Source: [Clostridium] hylemonae DSM 15053 (GTDB lineage Bacteria; Bacillota; Clostridia; Lachnospirales; Lachnospiraceae). From it: 64,000 nucleotides of DNA. The stretch's first letter is position 1. Each line of letters begins with the position of its first letter. The notes under the pieces are model-generated. The model saw nothing but the letters and a program-made list of their open reading frames with translations. It was not told the origin of the DNA and did no database searches. Shown here in pieces: positions 46,047-55,191 of this stretch. The stretch covers positions 558,001-622,000 of the forward strand of contig NZ_CP036524.1 in the NCBI RefSeq assembly GCF_008281175.1. Reading direction: 5' to 3'. The position numbers and the translations under genes were made by a program.

Positions 46047-47282
46047 ATGGATTACAATAAACTTGTGCAGGGAATTCTTGACATTGGCGAAGAGATGCTG
46101 ATCTGCGGTGCGGAAAATTTCAGACTGGAGGACAGCCTGTACCGAATGTGCAGGAGTTATGGATTTAAACGATATGATGTATTTGCCATACCGAGCAATA
46201 TCCAGATCACGGTAGAAACGCCGGAGGGAGATATTATTACGCAGGTCCGCCATATTGAAACTACGGACATCGACTTCGACAGACTGGATTACCTGAACAA
46301 TCTGTCCAGATATGTGTGCCAAAATAAGCCGGATGCGGAACAGCTGCTTGAAAAGTTTGAGGAGGTTATGGGCAGATCTCCACAGAAGTGGTATACAAAG
46401 TATTTTGCGGCAGTCATGGGCGGGACCGGATTTGCAGTTTTCTTCGGTTGCAATTTTGCGGACGCGGCAGTCGCCGCGGTCGTATCGCTTATGATCGTTC
46501 TTGTTGGGGGCTGGCTGAGTAAAAGAGAAGAAAACCTGCTGGCATATAACCTGATCCTGTCCTTTTTTTCTGAAGTCATCATTATTGCGGCAGTCCGGCT
46601 GGGGCTTGGAAGTCATCCGGAGAGGATCATGATCGGGATCGTTATGCTTTTGATCAGCGGACTCAGCACGACAAATGGAATACGGGAAGTGCTGCAGAGA
46701 GACTTTATATCTGGTTTTTTGAATGTGATGAACTCCATGCTGGGGGCGGCAGGTATTGCGTTTGGCACAGCACTTGCCATGCTTCTTCTTGACGGTGTAT
46801 CGGCAGAAGGATATGTACTGAACCATAATATCACGATACAGCTCATATCTTGTACCATTGCCTGTATCGGGTTTGCTTTTTGGTTTAAGATCCGGGGAAG
46901 ACAGGTGGCTTATTCAGGAATAGGGGCATTTTTTACATGGGGAATTTATGTGGTAGTCTACCATTTCTGGCCGAGCAACTTTGTGGCCACGCTGATCGCC
47001 TCTATCTTTGTAGCGTTTTACGCATTTATTATGTCCAGGATCAACAAGGCGCCGTCCACTATATTTTTGACTGCGTCTGTGTTCCCGCTGATTCCAGGAC
47101 CTAACTTATATTATATGATGTACGGCTGTGTGAGCCGTGATTACGGAATGGCAGTAGGCGAGACCATTGTGCTGCTGGCTACCTGTCTTGCCATTGCATT
47201 TGGGTTTAACATTGTAGATATTCTGTCCAGAACAGCAATGAAAATGTTGAAAAGAGAATATCATATAGGAAAGAATTCGTAA
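46047..47282 (+). CDS. Threonine/serine exporter (ThrE family, fused form)
   Basis: A 411-residue membrane protein joining the two ThrE domains. Residues about 1-250 are the ThrP-like DUF1212 part (GAENFRLEDSLYRMCRSYGF, IPSNIQITVETPEG), with a soluble head and five helices. The rest is the ThrE_2 part with five more (PSTIFLTASVFPLIPGPNLYY). It exports threonine and serine using the proton gradient. The ATG follows AGGGGGAAGG. It is convergent with the LysR gene, leaving only 2 bp between stops. Confidence 0.88.
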   Translation: MDYNKLVQGILDIGEEMLICGAENFRLEDSLYRMCRSYGFKRYDVFAIPSNIQITVETPEGDIITQVRHIETTDIDFDRLDYLNNLSRYVCQNKPDAEQLLEKFEEVMGRSPQKWYTKYFAAVMGGTGFAVFFGCNFADAAVAAVVSLMIVLVGGWLSKREENLLAYNLILSFFSEVIIIAAVRLGLGSHPERIMIGIVMLLISGLSTTNGIREVLQRDFISGFLNVMNSMLGAAGIAFGTALAMLLLDGVSAEGYVLNHNITIQLISCTIACIGFAFWFKIRGRQVAYSGIGAFFTWGIYVVVYHFWPSNFVATLIASIFVAFYAFIMSRINKAPSTIFLTASVFPLIPGPNLYYMMYGCVSRDYGMAVGETIVLLATCLAIAFGFNIVDILSRTAMKMLKREYHIGKNS

Positions 47283-47284
47283 GC

Positions 47285-48160
47285 CTATTTCAAATGGCGG
47301 ACGAGTTCATCCAGCAATAGCTGCGTTATCGGTGTGAACATCTGATATTTTTTCCAGATCACATACATTTTAGTATGCAAAGGCGGCTCTAACGGGCGAA
47401 AACAAAGCTCACTGTCACTGCCTGTATCTGCCAGTTTATCAAAGGACAGCATATATCCCAGCCCTTCCTTTACAAAGACAGAACCGTTATATACAAGATT
47501 GACCGTACCGGAAAGGTTCAACATATCTGCTTTTTCACCACACCATCTCGGAATGTCTGCCTGCATTGCCTGTGCGGAACAAATCAGGTCAAGGCCCGTC
47601 AGATCGTCGATGCAAATGCTGTCTTTTTGGGAAAGTGCATCGTTCTTTTTCATAACAAGTCCCCATGTATTTACTTCCGGAACTTCCAGATAATTATATT
47701 TGGAAAGATTTGGAGGCTCTACGATAACCGCAAAATCTATCAGACCACGATCTAAGCGTTCAGTGACCTGCTCTGTATTTCCGCTTGTCAGGTGGTAACG
47801 GAAGAGCGGATATCTTTCTTTGAATATTTTGATCACCTTCGCCAGATATTTGATCTGGTGGGATTCCGCGCATCCAATATGCACTTCTCCCCCTGTGATA
47901 TTATCCAGTTCCTTAAATTCATCGGCTGTTTTGTCTACCATATCCAGAATATCTTCAGCCCTTTTTCGTAAAAGCATTCCTTCATCTGTTAAACTGACGC
48001 TTTTGCTGCCGCGGCGGAACAGTTTCTTTCCAAGCTCCTGCTCCAGGTCCTTCATCTGCTTTGACAGTGTTGGCTGTGTTACATGAAGTGATTCTGCGGC
48101 TCTCGACATATTTCCTTCTCTTGCGATCTCCAAAAAGTAACGTAAAACCCGGATTTCCAT
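47285..48160 (-). CDS. LysR family transcriptional regulator
   Basis: A 291-residue LysR regulator with an N-terminal winged helix (LRYFLEIAREGNMSRAAESL, VTQPTLSKQMKDLEQELG) and a periplasmic-binding-like co-inducer domain. The frame extends upstream, but AAAGGAGATAGC precedes the ATG at 48160. It is divergent from an alcohol dehydrogenase gene. The TATAAT of that gene (48272) has no recognisable -35 box, consistent with activation by this regulator. The same LysR/dehydrogenase/acetyltransferase/flavodoxin/reductase set is common in gut Firmicutes. Confidence 0.9.
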   Translation of the reverse strand: MEIRVLRYFLEIAREGNMSRAAESLHVTQPTLSKQMKDLEQELGKKLFRRGSKSVSLTDEGMLLRKRAEDILDMVDKTADEFKELDNITGGEVHIGCAESHQIKYLAKVIKIFKERYPLFRYHLTSGNTEQVTERLDRGLIDFAVIVEPPNLSKYNYLEVPEVNTWGLVMKKNDALSQKDSICIDDLTGLDLICSAQAMQADIPRWCGEKADMLNLSGTVNLVYNGSVFVKEGLGYMLSFDKLADTGSDSELCFRPLEPPLHTKMYVIWKKYQMFTPITQLLLDELVRHLK

Positions 48161-48271
48161 AACAGCTATCTCCTTTAAATGATACAGCACCATTGTAATA
48201 GAGGCGTGTTATTCCTGTCAAGAATATCACGGTATAAAATATAAGTATTAGATATAACTCCTGCCGGCACA

Positions 48272-48277
48272 TATAAT
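48272..48277 (+). promoter_or_regulatory. -10 box of the alcohol dehydrogenase gene
   Basis: A consensus TATAAT lies 100 bp before the ATG. The -35 region is weak, and AT-rich repeats (TATAAGTATTAGATATAA) lie just upstream as a possible LysR site. Confidence 0.5.
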
Positions 48278-48377
48278 AAAGACAAGGGAGGCGCAGGCTT
48301 GTGGCAGAAGCAGATTGCCTGCCTTTATCATTTGACCAGTAAATTTTAAAAAGATATGTTTCAGGAGGAATTATTTT

Positions 48378-49550
48378 ATGATGAAATTCAATTTTAACAA
48401 TCCCACAGACCTGTACTTCGGCACAGGCTCTTTAAATGAACTGGGAAGCCATACAATGCCCGGCAAAAAAGCGCTCGTGCTGATCTCAAACGGCAGATCC
48501 ACGATAGAAAACGGTTATCTTGACCGTACGCTTGCCGAACTGAAAAGAGCAGGCGCTGAAGCGGCAGTGTTCGCAAAAATCATGGAAAACCCGGTGAAAG
48601 AAGTAATTATGGAAGGCGCGGATTTCGCGAGAGAAAACGGCTGTGACTTTATCGTTGCCCTTGGCGGCGGAGCGGTGATCGATTCGTCCGCAGCGATATC
48701 CGCAATGGCAGTAAATGAGGGCGTCCTTTGGGACTATGTGTGCGGCGGTACCGGCAAATGCCGGCCAATCATAAATAAAGGGCTTCCTGTCGTGGCAATA
48801 GCGACCACCTCAGGTACTGGATCGGAAATGAACGGTTTTGGCGTCATCTCTAATTTGGAGACCAATGAAAAAATCGGTTTTGGCGGCCCGGCGTTTACTC
48901 CCGTCCTTGCCATTGTCGATCCCGAGCTGATGCTGACGGTGCCGCCGAAATATACCGCCTACCAGGGGTTTGACGCTCTTTTCCACAATACAGAGGTCAT
49001 GATGTCAAAAGGGGTCAATATCTTGAGTGAAACAATTGCTTTGTCTGCAATTGAGAGCATTGCGAAATATCTGCCCCGTGCTGTGAAGGACGGAAGGGAC
49101 CTTGAAGCAAGAGAACACGTTGCCTACGGCAGTACAATGGCCGGCATTACGATGCAGCTTACGTCCACAACGGCGCAGCACAGTATGGAACATTCTATGA
49201 GCGCTTACCACCACGAACTTCCTCACGGTGCGGGACTCATTATGATTTCTAAGGCTTTTGCGGAGTTTTTTATTGAAAAACATGTCTGCGATGAACAGTT
49301 TATCAAAATGGCAAAGGCTATGGGGCTTAAACATGCCGACAGACCGGAAGACTTTATCACAGCGCTTGTCCGTCTGCAGGAAGCGTGCGGCGTAGCAGAC
49401 CTTAAAATGAGTGACTTTGGTTTTTCTGCAGATGAGGCGATGACACTGGCAAAAGGCGCCCGCTCCATGCAGGGCGGTCTGTTTGAGGCGAACCCTTGTG
49501 AAATGACCGATGAAGATTGCGCTGCGATCTTTGAAAAATCTTATTGTTAA
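48378..49550 (+). CDS. Iron-containing alcohol dehydrogenase (BDH/YqhD type)
   Basis: A 390-residue group III dehydrogenase that reduces aldehydes to alcohols, usually with NADPH. It has the GGGAVIDSSAAIS nucleotide motif, TTSGTGSEMN, DALFHNTE and the metal-binding histidines in HSMEHSMSAYHHELPHGAG. The ATG follows CAGGAGGAA; a second ATG is next to it. It is first in an operon with an acetyltransferase and flavodoxin and divergent from a LysR gene. The substrate is probably small reactive aldehydes by analogy with YqhD; this is inference. Confidence 0.92.
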   Translation: MMKFNFNNPTDLYFGTGSLNELGSHTMPGKKALVLISNGRSTIENGYLDRTLAELKRAGAEAAVFAKIMENPVKEVIMEGADFARENGCDFIVALGGGAVIDSSAAISAMAVNEGVLWDYVCGGTGKCRPIINKGLPVVAIATTSGTGSEMNGFGVISNLETNEKIGFGGPAFTPVLAIVDPELMLTVPPKYTAYQGFDALFHNTEVMMSKGVNILSETIALSAIESIAKYLPRAVKDGRDLEAREHVAYGSTMAGITMQLTSTTAQHSMEHSMSAYHHELPHGAGLIMISKAFAEFFIEKHVCDEQFIKMAKAMGLKHADRPEDFITALVRLQEACGVADLKMSDFGFSADEAMTLAKGARSMQGGLFEANPCEMTDEDCAAIFEKSYC

Positions 49551-49567
49551 AAGGATAGGGAGGTCAT

Positions 49568-50131
49568 ATGGACAAACAGGAATTTTTGGATTATATGAGA
49601 CAGGGAAGAGCGATCGCAGGCGGCTCGCATTTACATCAGTTCATGCATGAGCTTGCGCAGGAGGCGATGCAGATTACCGCAGAGCTTAACAACCAATGTC
49701 ATGAACCCGGTGAAATGCGCGCATTGTTTGCAGAATTGACAGGGAAGCCTGTTGATGAGACATTTTCAATGTTTCCTCCCTTTTATACAGAGTGCGGGAA
49801 GAACATTTTTATCGGAAAAAATGTCTTTATCAACTGCTGCTGTCATTTTCAAGACCACGGCGGAATCTATATCGGAGACGGGACGCTGATCGGATCGCAT
49901 GTGGTGATGGCGACCATCAATCACGGACAGGATCCTTCGGAGCGCTCCGACAGCTTCCCCGCCCCTATACAGATCGGGGAAAAAGTGTGGATAGGTTCTC
50001 ACGCCACGATATTGCCCGGCGTCACCATCGGTGATCATGCGGTAGTTGCCGCCGGCGCGGTCGTCACAAAGGATGTTCCGGCAGATACAGTGGCGGGAGG
50101 AGTGCCTGCTAAATGTTTGAAACATATATGA
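49568..50131 (+). CDS. Sugar O-acetyltransferase (LacA/maltose acetyltransferase type)
   Basis: A 187-residue left-handed beta-helix acetyltransferase. The N-terminal helical region (residues 1-60) is the maltose acetyltransferase cap. The hexapeptide repeats and the catalytic His appear in MATINHGQDPSER, IGEKVWIGSHATILPGVTIG and VAAGAVVTKDVPADTVAGG. It transfers acetyl from acetyl-CoA to a sugar hydroxyl. It starts 17 bp after the dehydrogenase stop behind GGGAGG. Confidence 0.9.
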   Translation: MDKQEFLDYMRQGRAIAGGSHLHQFMHELAQEAMQITAELNNQCHEPGEMRALFAELTGKPVDETFSMFPPFYTECGKNIFIGKNVFINCCCHFQDHGGIYIGDGTLIGSHVVMATINHGQDPSERSDSFPAPIQIGEKVWIGSHATILPGVTIGDHAVVAAGAVVTKDVPADTVAGGVPAKCLKHI

Positions 50132-50174
50132 CCCGGGTATCACCGGGCTGCAGAGCGAAGGAGAAGAAACAGTT

Positions 50175-50741
50175 ATGAAAAGATCAAAAGCATTTACGGT
50201 ATTTTTTATGATGGTCACTCTTATGTTCACAATGACCGCCTGTGGTAATGAAAATGAACAACAAACAACTGACTTGTCAAAGAATGAAATGACTGCAAAT
50301 GAGGATGGAGAAGATACAATGAAAAATGAGGATCCAGCGGCAGATAATATTTTAGTGGCGTACTTTTCTGCCACAGGGACAACAAAATCGCTTGCACAAT
50401 ATGCAGCACATATTTTAAATGCAGATAGTTATGAGATCGTGCCGGAAGACCCTTATACAGAGGAGGACCTTGCTTATGATACGGACGGGCGCGCGGACCG
50501 TGAGCAGAAGGATTCCTCCGCCCGCCCAGCAATCGCCGGCGGTATTGAGCATATGGAGCGGTATGATACCATTATAGTTGGTTACCCGATCTGGCACGGA
50601 CAGGCTCCGAGAATTATAAATACTTTTTTAGAAAGCTATGATTTTTCCGGAAAAACTATTTTACCATTTTGTACCTCTCACAGCAGCGGGCTCGGTTCAA
50701 GTGATACGGATCTTCATCCGCTCGCTTCAAACAGTAAATGA
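50175..50741 (+). pseudogene. Flavodoxin lipoprotein, truncated by a TGG-to-TGA change
   Basis: A 188-residue product: a lipoprotein signal (lipobox TMTAC, C24), an acidic linker, and a flavodoxin domain (LVAYFSATGTTKSLAQ FMN loop, YDTIIVGYPIWHGQAPR, LPFCTSHSSGLG). The frame hits TGA at 50739 where flavodoxins of this family have Trp in ...SKW-LEGRRF. Reading through, the usual C-terminus LEGRRFAAGASREDVEAWL follows in frame. The protein lacks about 22 residues of its final strand and helix, and may be unstable. In frame beyond, it runs straight into the aldo/keto reductase remnant. It could still make some product. Confidence 0.8.
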
Positions 50742-50804
50742 CTTGAGGGCAGGCGTTTTGCGGCCGGCGCTTCACGGGAAGACGTTGAAGCGTGGCTGGA
50801 TGAA

Positions 50805-51201
50805 ATGAAGATCGTGTCTGCAAATACGGGCAAAGCTTATTCTTTTGACCTGGAGAATCGTAAGGTAATGCTCAACAGCGGTTATGAGATGCCGGTTATG
50901 GGGCTTGGCACCTACAGTCTTTCTGATGAAGAATGTTATGATTCCGTTACCGTATTGCTTGAAGCCGGCGGACGGCTCATTGATACGGCATATATGTATC
51001 ACAATGAGGAAGCTGTCGGGAGGGCTGTACGCGACTCGGAAGTCCCGAGGGAAGATATTTTGTCATAACAAAGCTGCTGTGATCCCTGGTTCCGGCAATC
51101 CCAATCATATTCGGGAAAATCTTGATCTGTTTCATTTTGAGTTATCAGAAGAAGAGATGGAGAGAATAAATGCGCTTGACAGAAACGAAAAGCATGACTA
51201 G
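50805..51201 (+). pseudogene. Aldo/keto reductase remnant (frameshift and large internal deletion)
   Basis: The N-terminal part (MLNSGYEMPVMGLGTYSL, GGRLIDTAYMYHNEEAVG) is a normal aldo/keto reductase start. It ends at TAA 51066 after EVPREDI because one T is missing from a T run. Restoring it gives FVITKL and then another stop. A C-terminal piece follows at once in another frame (VIPGSGNPNHIRENLDLF, ELSEEEMERINAL). About 150 central residues, including the catalytic Lys/His region, are gone. It cannot be functional. Confidence 0.85.
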
Positions 51202-51215
51202 TATTAAGTAATAGA

Positions 51216-51267
51216 AGGGACACATGCAGCGGGAGAGCAGATCCCGCTGTATGTATCCCTCTTATTT
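51216..51267. terminator. Terminator after the aldo/keto reductase remnant
   Basis: AGGGACACATGCAGCGGGA pairs with TCCCGCTGTATGTATCCCT (two mismatches) across GAGCAGA, followed by CTTATTTT. It lies between convergent units, so it may also serve the betaine operon. Confidence 0.85.
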
Positions 51268-51313
51268 TGACCGTGATATATGACGACAGGCAGTCATGGT
51301 CTTGGGCCTGATA

Positions 51314-52495
51314 TCATGTCAGGGAGGAGAGCACTTTGGCTTTTGTGACGATTCCTTTTAACTGGCCGTCCTTTCCGATGGCTGCGATCGGATATGGAGC
51401 CTCGGCCGCCAGTCCCATGATGTCGCCCACGAGCGCGTCTGTGTCCGCCGTTGGGATATCCCGGTGGATGACATGTTTGATGGAGAGATTGTTCTTTTTG
51501 GCATCAAGTGCGTCTGCGATAGTGAGAATACCGGCCAGATGAAGATCTGCGTCTACGACATACACCGTTGACAACTCATTTTTTTTCATCACGCGGATGG
51601 CGTGTTCTGCGCCGTCATCCTCCCGTATCAGGGCCTTTGGCGTTATCATGATATTGTGTACGCTCAGTACGCGGGATTTGTCGGCATTGTTGATAAATGC
51701 TTCTACGTATTCATCAGCCGGATGCTCGCTCATCTGCTCGGGCGTATCTGTCTGGATGAGCTTTCCGTCTTTCATAATGGCTACGATATCACCGAGCTTG
51801 AAGGCTTCATCAATATCATGGGTGATAAAAATGACTGTTTTTTTCAGTTTTCGCTGGATCTGCAGGAGTTCAAACTGCATATCCTGACGTACCAGCGGGT
51901 CCAGCGCAGAAAAGGGTTCATCCATCAAAAGCACGTCCGGGTCGTTTGCCAGAGCGCGGGCGATGCCCACACGCTGCCGCATGCCTCCCGACAGGCTTGC
52001 GCACGACTCGTGCTCCCAGCCGTTGAGTCCTACCATTGATATGACTTCCATGGCTGTTTTCTCACGCTCTGCTCTTGGAATACCTTTCACTTCCAGCCCG
52101 TAAGCCACATTTCCAAGTACGTCCCGGTGGCTCATAAGGCCAAAGGACTGAAATACCATGGATATTTTTTCACGGCGGAATTGAAGGAGTTCTTTTTGGG
52201 ACAGGTCTGTGAGGTTTTTTCCCTCGAATAATACCCGGCCGGAAGAAGGTTTGTTCAGCTGGTTAAAGCATCTGACGAGAGTGGATTTACCAGAGCCGGA
52301 CAGTCCGATTATGACGAATATCTGCCCTCTTGGGATCTTCATGTTGATATCCCACAATGCCACGGAAACGCCGGTCTTCTTCTGCACTTCTTTTTTTGTG
52401 CTGCCGTTTTTCATCATATGTACAGCCTCCGGCTTATTGAGTCCGTAAAGCTTTGTGACGTGCTGCACTTCGATTACATTATCTTTGCTTTCCAT
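51314..52495 (-). CDS. Glycine betaine/proline ABC transporter ATPase with CBS domains (OpuAA/BusAA)
   Basis: A 393-residue ATPase of the osmoprotectant importer. Visible motifs are Walker A (GLSGSGKSTLVRCFN), the signature LSGGMRQRVGIARALA and Walker B (VLLMDEPFSALDP). Two C-terminal CBS domains follow (about 270-393, LSTVYVVDADLHLAGILTI). In OpuA-type transporters the CBS tandem senses ionic strength and binds c-di-AMP. It follows the fused binding protein-permease gene by 15 bp and completes the transporter. The regulator BusR is encoded upstream on the same strand. Confidence 0.93.
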   Translation of the reverse strand: MESKDNVIEVQHVTKLYGLNKPEAVHMMKNGSTKKEVQKKTGVSVALWDINMKIPRGQIFVIIGLSGSGKSTLVRCFNQLNKPSSGRVLFEGKNLTDLSQKELLQFRREKISMVFQSFGLMSHRDVLGNVAYGLEVKGIPRAEREKTAMEVISMVGLNGWEHESCASLSGGMRQRVGIARALANDPDVLLMDEPFSALDPLVRQDMQFELLQIQRKLKKTVIFITHDIDEAFKLGDIVAIMKDGKLIQTDTPEQMSEHPADEYVEAFINNADKSRVLSVHNIMITPKALIREDDGAEHAIRVMKKNELSTVYVVDADLHLAGILTIADALDAKKNNLSIKHVIHRDIPTADTDALVGDIMGLAAEAPYPIAAIGKDGQLKGIVTKAKVLSSLT

Positions 52496-52510
52496 ATGAG
52501 CATCCTCCTT

Positions 52511-54370
52511 CTATTCTTCACTTCGGGTCTCTGTATCTTTCTTTTCCCTGCCGAACCATCCCTGTGTCAGGCGGTCTAACACTACGGCCAGAATGACCAC
52601 GCAGCCGCCGGCCACGAGACCACGCCCGATCTCCGTACGGTTTACCGCGTTCAGCACTTCCATTCCGAGACCGCGGGCTCCGATCATGGAGCAGGTCACT
52701 ACCATGGCCATAGCCATCATGAGTGTCTGGTTTACACCAGTCATTATCGTAGGGATCGCCTGAGGTATCTGTACTTTAAATAATGTCTGCCATCTGGTAG
52801 AACCGAAGGAGCGCGCCGCTTCCACGACTTCCGTGTCTACCTGGCGTATGCCGAGGCTGGTCAGGCGGATCACGGGCACAATGGCATAGATGACGGTTGC
52901 GATGACTGCCGACGCATTTCCGAGGCCGAACAGAAGCAGTGCAGGAATCAGATATACAAACACAGGCATGGTCTGCATCGTATCCAGAATTGGACGTACG
53001 ATGCGGTTGGCCCTTGGCGAATTGGAAATGAGTATACCGACAGGGAGACCGAACAGCAAGGCAAGTACAACACTGGCAAGTACGATGGAGAGCGTCAGGA
53101 TCATTTCATCCCAAAAGCCGACAACGCCCACAAGGCACAGGATCACTGCGTATAAAATTCCGCTTTGGAGTTTCCGCCGTACACGCCATCCGGCCAGAAA
53201 GACGAGGATCAAAAATAAAAACCACGGTATATGTTCCAGAAGCCATTTAAAACCGTTTACCATTCCGCCGAGCAGCGACTGGATTTTTTCCAGGACCGGC
53301 GCCGCGGAAACCGCGAAACTGCGGACCGCGCCGTCAATGGCATCGGTATTGGGCTTATGTACGAGCGGAAATCCAGAGAACCAGTCGGTTTTTTCGCTGC
53401 CTTTTCCTGCCCCGAGGCTGGCGGCCAGTGTCTTTTCCTGGTCGGGAGTAAGCCATTCTTCTGCTAATTCGGGATGCTGCGTAAGCAGCCACCTGGCGGC
53501 CTCTGAGTGATCGGCTTTGTTGTCCTGCATATAGGCAAGTCCTTCACTGATCAGCTGGGAGCCGGTGTGATATTTGGACAGGAAATCACAAAATTCCGGG
53601 TTGGACTGCGCGAAATCATTACTTACTGCTATCGTTACGGTGACCGCAGGGCAGGCGCCGATGCCGTCCTTATAAGTGGCGGCGTCGTAAGGGCTGTCTT
53701 CAAGAAGCACGAGATCGTATTTTCCCATCAGCCACGTGGGTTCCCAGTAATAGGCCACGAAAGGCTCTTTTTTATCCCATGCGGAAGTGATAACGGAATC
53801 AAGAGCCGGGGTGCTTCCGGGAACAACGTAGTTGTAATATTCGTCCAGACCGTAAGCGTTTATCTTCTTCTGCATGATCTCGGTGGCCTCCCAGCCCGGG
53901 ATCCCGCCGTAGATCACCCCTTTGTCCGGATCTTCCGGGTCTGCAAAAAGTTCCGGGTATTTTGCCAGATCCTTTACGTTCTTTAGATCCGGGTATTTTT
54001 CTGCCACGTATGCGGGGATGTAAAGCCCCTGATAATTGTCATCAAAGTTTATCCCTAATTCGGTAAATTTACCGGCGTTAAGGTCTTCCTGGTACGTAGT
54101 GATATTGTTAGTCCACTCCTCCATATTTACGTCGATCTCACTGTTGATAAGTGCTTCATGGGTGATCGGTGTGGAACCAGGGACTTCAGACCATGTATAG
54201 CCGAAGATCTCCTCTGCGATCAGACCGGCGATGGCGTTGTTCAGCTCTATGGAATCCCATCCCACATCGGCAAAAACAATCTCCTTCTTTTCGTCTGCGG
54301 CAGACACCGGCGGTGCGCATGTCATTACTGTTATTGATAAGGCTGCAAATAAAGATAAAAGCTTTTTCAT
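52511..54370 (-). CDS. Glycine betaine ABC transporter, fused substrate-binding protein and permease
   Basis: A 619-residue fusion. After a signal peptide (about 1-24), residues 27-310 form an OpuAC-type binding domain (FADVGWDSIELNNAIAGLIA; aromatic-cage candidates WSEVPG, MEEWTNN, YYWEPTWLMG). A linker then leads to the permease domain (about 375-605), including the EAA-like coupling loop EAARSFGSTRWQTLFKVQIP. In the lactococcal OpuABC the binding domain is at the C-terminus; here it is N-terminal. The signal may remain as a membrane anchor. The gene lies 41 bp after busR. Confidence 0.92.
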   Translation of the reverse strand: MKKLLSLFAALSITVMTCAPPVSAADEKKEIVFADVGWDSIELNNAIAGLIAEEIFGYTWSEVPGSTPITHEALINSEIDVNMEEWTNNITTYQEDLNAGKFTELGINFDDNYQGLYIPAYVAEKYPDLKNVKDLAKYPELFADPEDPDKGVIYGGIPGWEATEIMQKKINAYGLDEYYNYVVPGSTPALDSVITSAWDKKEPFVAYYWEPTWLMGKYDLVLLEDSPYDAATYKDGIGACPAVTVTIAVSNDFAQSNPEFCDFLSKYHTGSQLISEGLAYMQDNKADHSEAARWLLTQHPELAEEWLTPDQEKTLAASLGAGKGSEKTDWFSGFPLVHKPNTDAIDGAVRSFAVSAAPVLEKIQSLLGGMVNGFKWLLEHIPWFLFLILVFLAGWRVRRKLQSGILYAVILCLVGVVGFWDEMILTLSIVLASVVLALLFGLPVGILISNSPRANRIVRPILDTMQTMPVFVYLIPALLLFGLGNASAVIATVIYAIVPVIRLTSLGIRQVDTEVVEAARSFGSTRWQTLFKVQIPQAIPTIMTGVNQTLMMAMAMVVTCSMIGARGLGMEVLNAVNRTEIGRGLVAGGCVVILAVVLDRLTQGWFGREKKDTETRSEE

Positions 54371-54411
54371 ATCTAATGTCCTCCCTTAAAGATACAAATG
54401 GTGAATAAGAT

Positions 54412-55029
54412 TCAACGGACAAACTCGGACACATAACTGAGATTGGCTGCATTGCAGGCCACAATGATCATGGTGCCTTCCTGAAGCACGGTCTGCGGGT
54501 CAGGTGAAAATTGTGTGTCTCCATTTTCACGGACCGCGATTATCGTACCTCCTGTCGCCTGACGGAACTGAAGCTCCCCGATCGTTTTGCCGGCGGCTCT
54601 GCTGTCTGCCTGTATGATAAACTCGTAGGTTCTCAGATGGCCGCTGTTTTGAAACCGCTCCTCCAGGGCCATTATTTTTTCAAAGAGACTGCTGATTTCT
54701 CCGTTCAGCTGGTCGCGCTGAAGTGTCAGTGATTTCAGCTGTTCTTTCAGCCCCCTAAGGTCGTTGTCGATTCCGCACTGCTGTACGTACTCTATGGCAA
54801 GCGCCCTCGATGCGATGACCGCGCCCACATTCTGCCGAATATCCACAACATTCATATTTGCCAGAAGATTCATGGCCCGACGGATCGTCTCAGAGGAGAC
54901 TCCGTACTGGGAACTCAGAAGCGTGCGTCCTGAAAGACGCTGCCCTTCTTTCAGCTTTCCGTTGGCGATCTGGGAAGCAATATCGTATGCGACCTGTGCG
55001 TAAACAGGTATATTCTTTGAAATTTTCAT
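54412..55029 (-). CDS. busR: BusR-type GntR regulator with RCK_C domain
   Basis: A 205-residue regulator with three parts. A GntR winged helix (about 1-75, GRTLLSSQYGVSSETIRRAM) comes first, then a coiled coil (about 90-130, LRGLKEQLKSLTLQRDQLNG). An RCK_C/TrkA-C domain ends it (about 135-205, GKTIGELQFRQATGGTIIAV). This is the BusR architecture; BusR represses betaine import when it binds c-di-AMP through RCK_C. Its place at the head of the betaine transporter operon supports the call. The frame is open further upstream, but MKISKNIPVYAQVAYDI is the natural start. No metal or ligand data are available from sequence. Confidence 0.88.
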   Translation of the reverse strand: MKISKNIPVYAQVAYDIASQIANGKLKEGQRLSGRTLLSSQYGVSSETIRRAMNLLANMNVVDIRQNVGAVIASRALAIEYVQQCGIDNDLRGLKEQLKSLTLQRDQLNGEISSLFEKIMALEERFQNSGHLRTYEFIIQADSRAAGKTIGELQFRQATGGTIIAVRENGDTQFSPDPQTVLQEGTMIIVACNAANLSYVSEFVR

Positions 55030-55060
55030 ATGGTTATTGTTCTCCTTAACGACGTGTAGT

Positions 55061-55098
55061 AACAACCTTATAATATAATATGGGTTGTCAGTTGTCAA
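55061..55098 (-). promoter_or_regulatory. Promoter and candidate BusR operator of the betaine operon
   Basis: On the - strand, TTGACA (55093-55098) and TATTAT (55070-55075) are 17 bp apart. AACAACC (55061-55067) and GGTTGT (55083-55088) form an inverted repeat across the -10 box. TTGTCA is directly repeated over the -35 box. Confidence 0.65.
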
Positions 55099-55143
55099 GT
55101 GAGGGGAGGAGGGGAAGGGGGGAGAGTAAAGACAAAAAAAGAG

Positions 55144-55178
55144 AAAAAAAGGGGAGCAGGAATTTATCCTGTCTCCCC
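55144..55178 (-). terminator. Terminator of the catalase gene
   Basis: On the - strand, GGGGAGACAGGA pairs with TCCTG-CTCCCC (one bulge), followed by seven T. Confidence 0.85.
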
Positions 55179-55191
55179 GGTAAGATCATTG

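Noticed and set aside
50739-50741. TGA in the flavodoxin as a possible selenocysteine codon
   Set aside because: The position is occupied by Trp in the family, the change needed is one base, no redox role is expected there, and the adjoining gene is clearly decaying.
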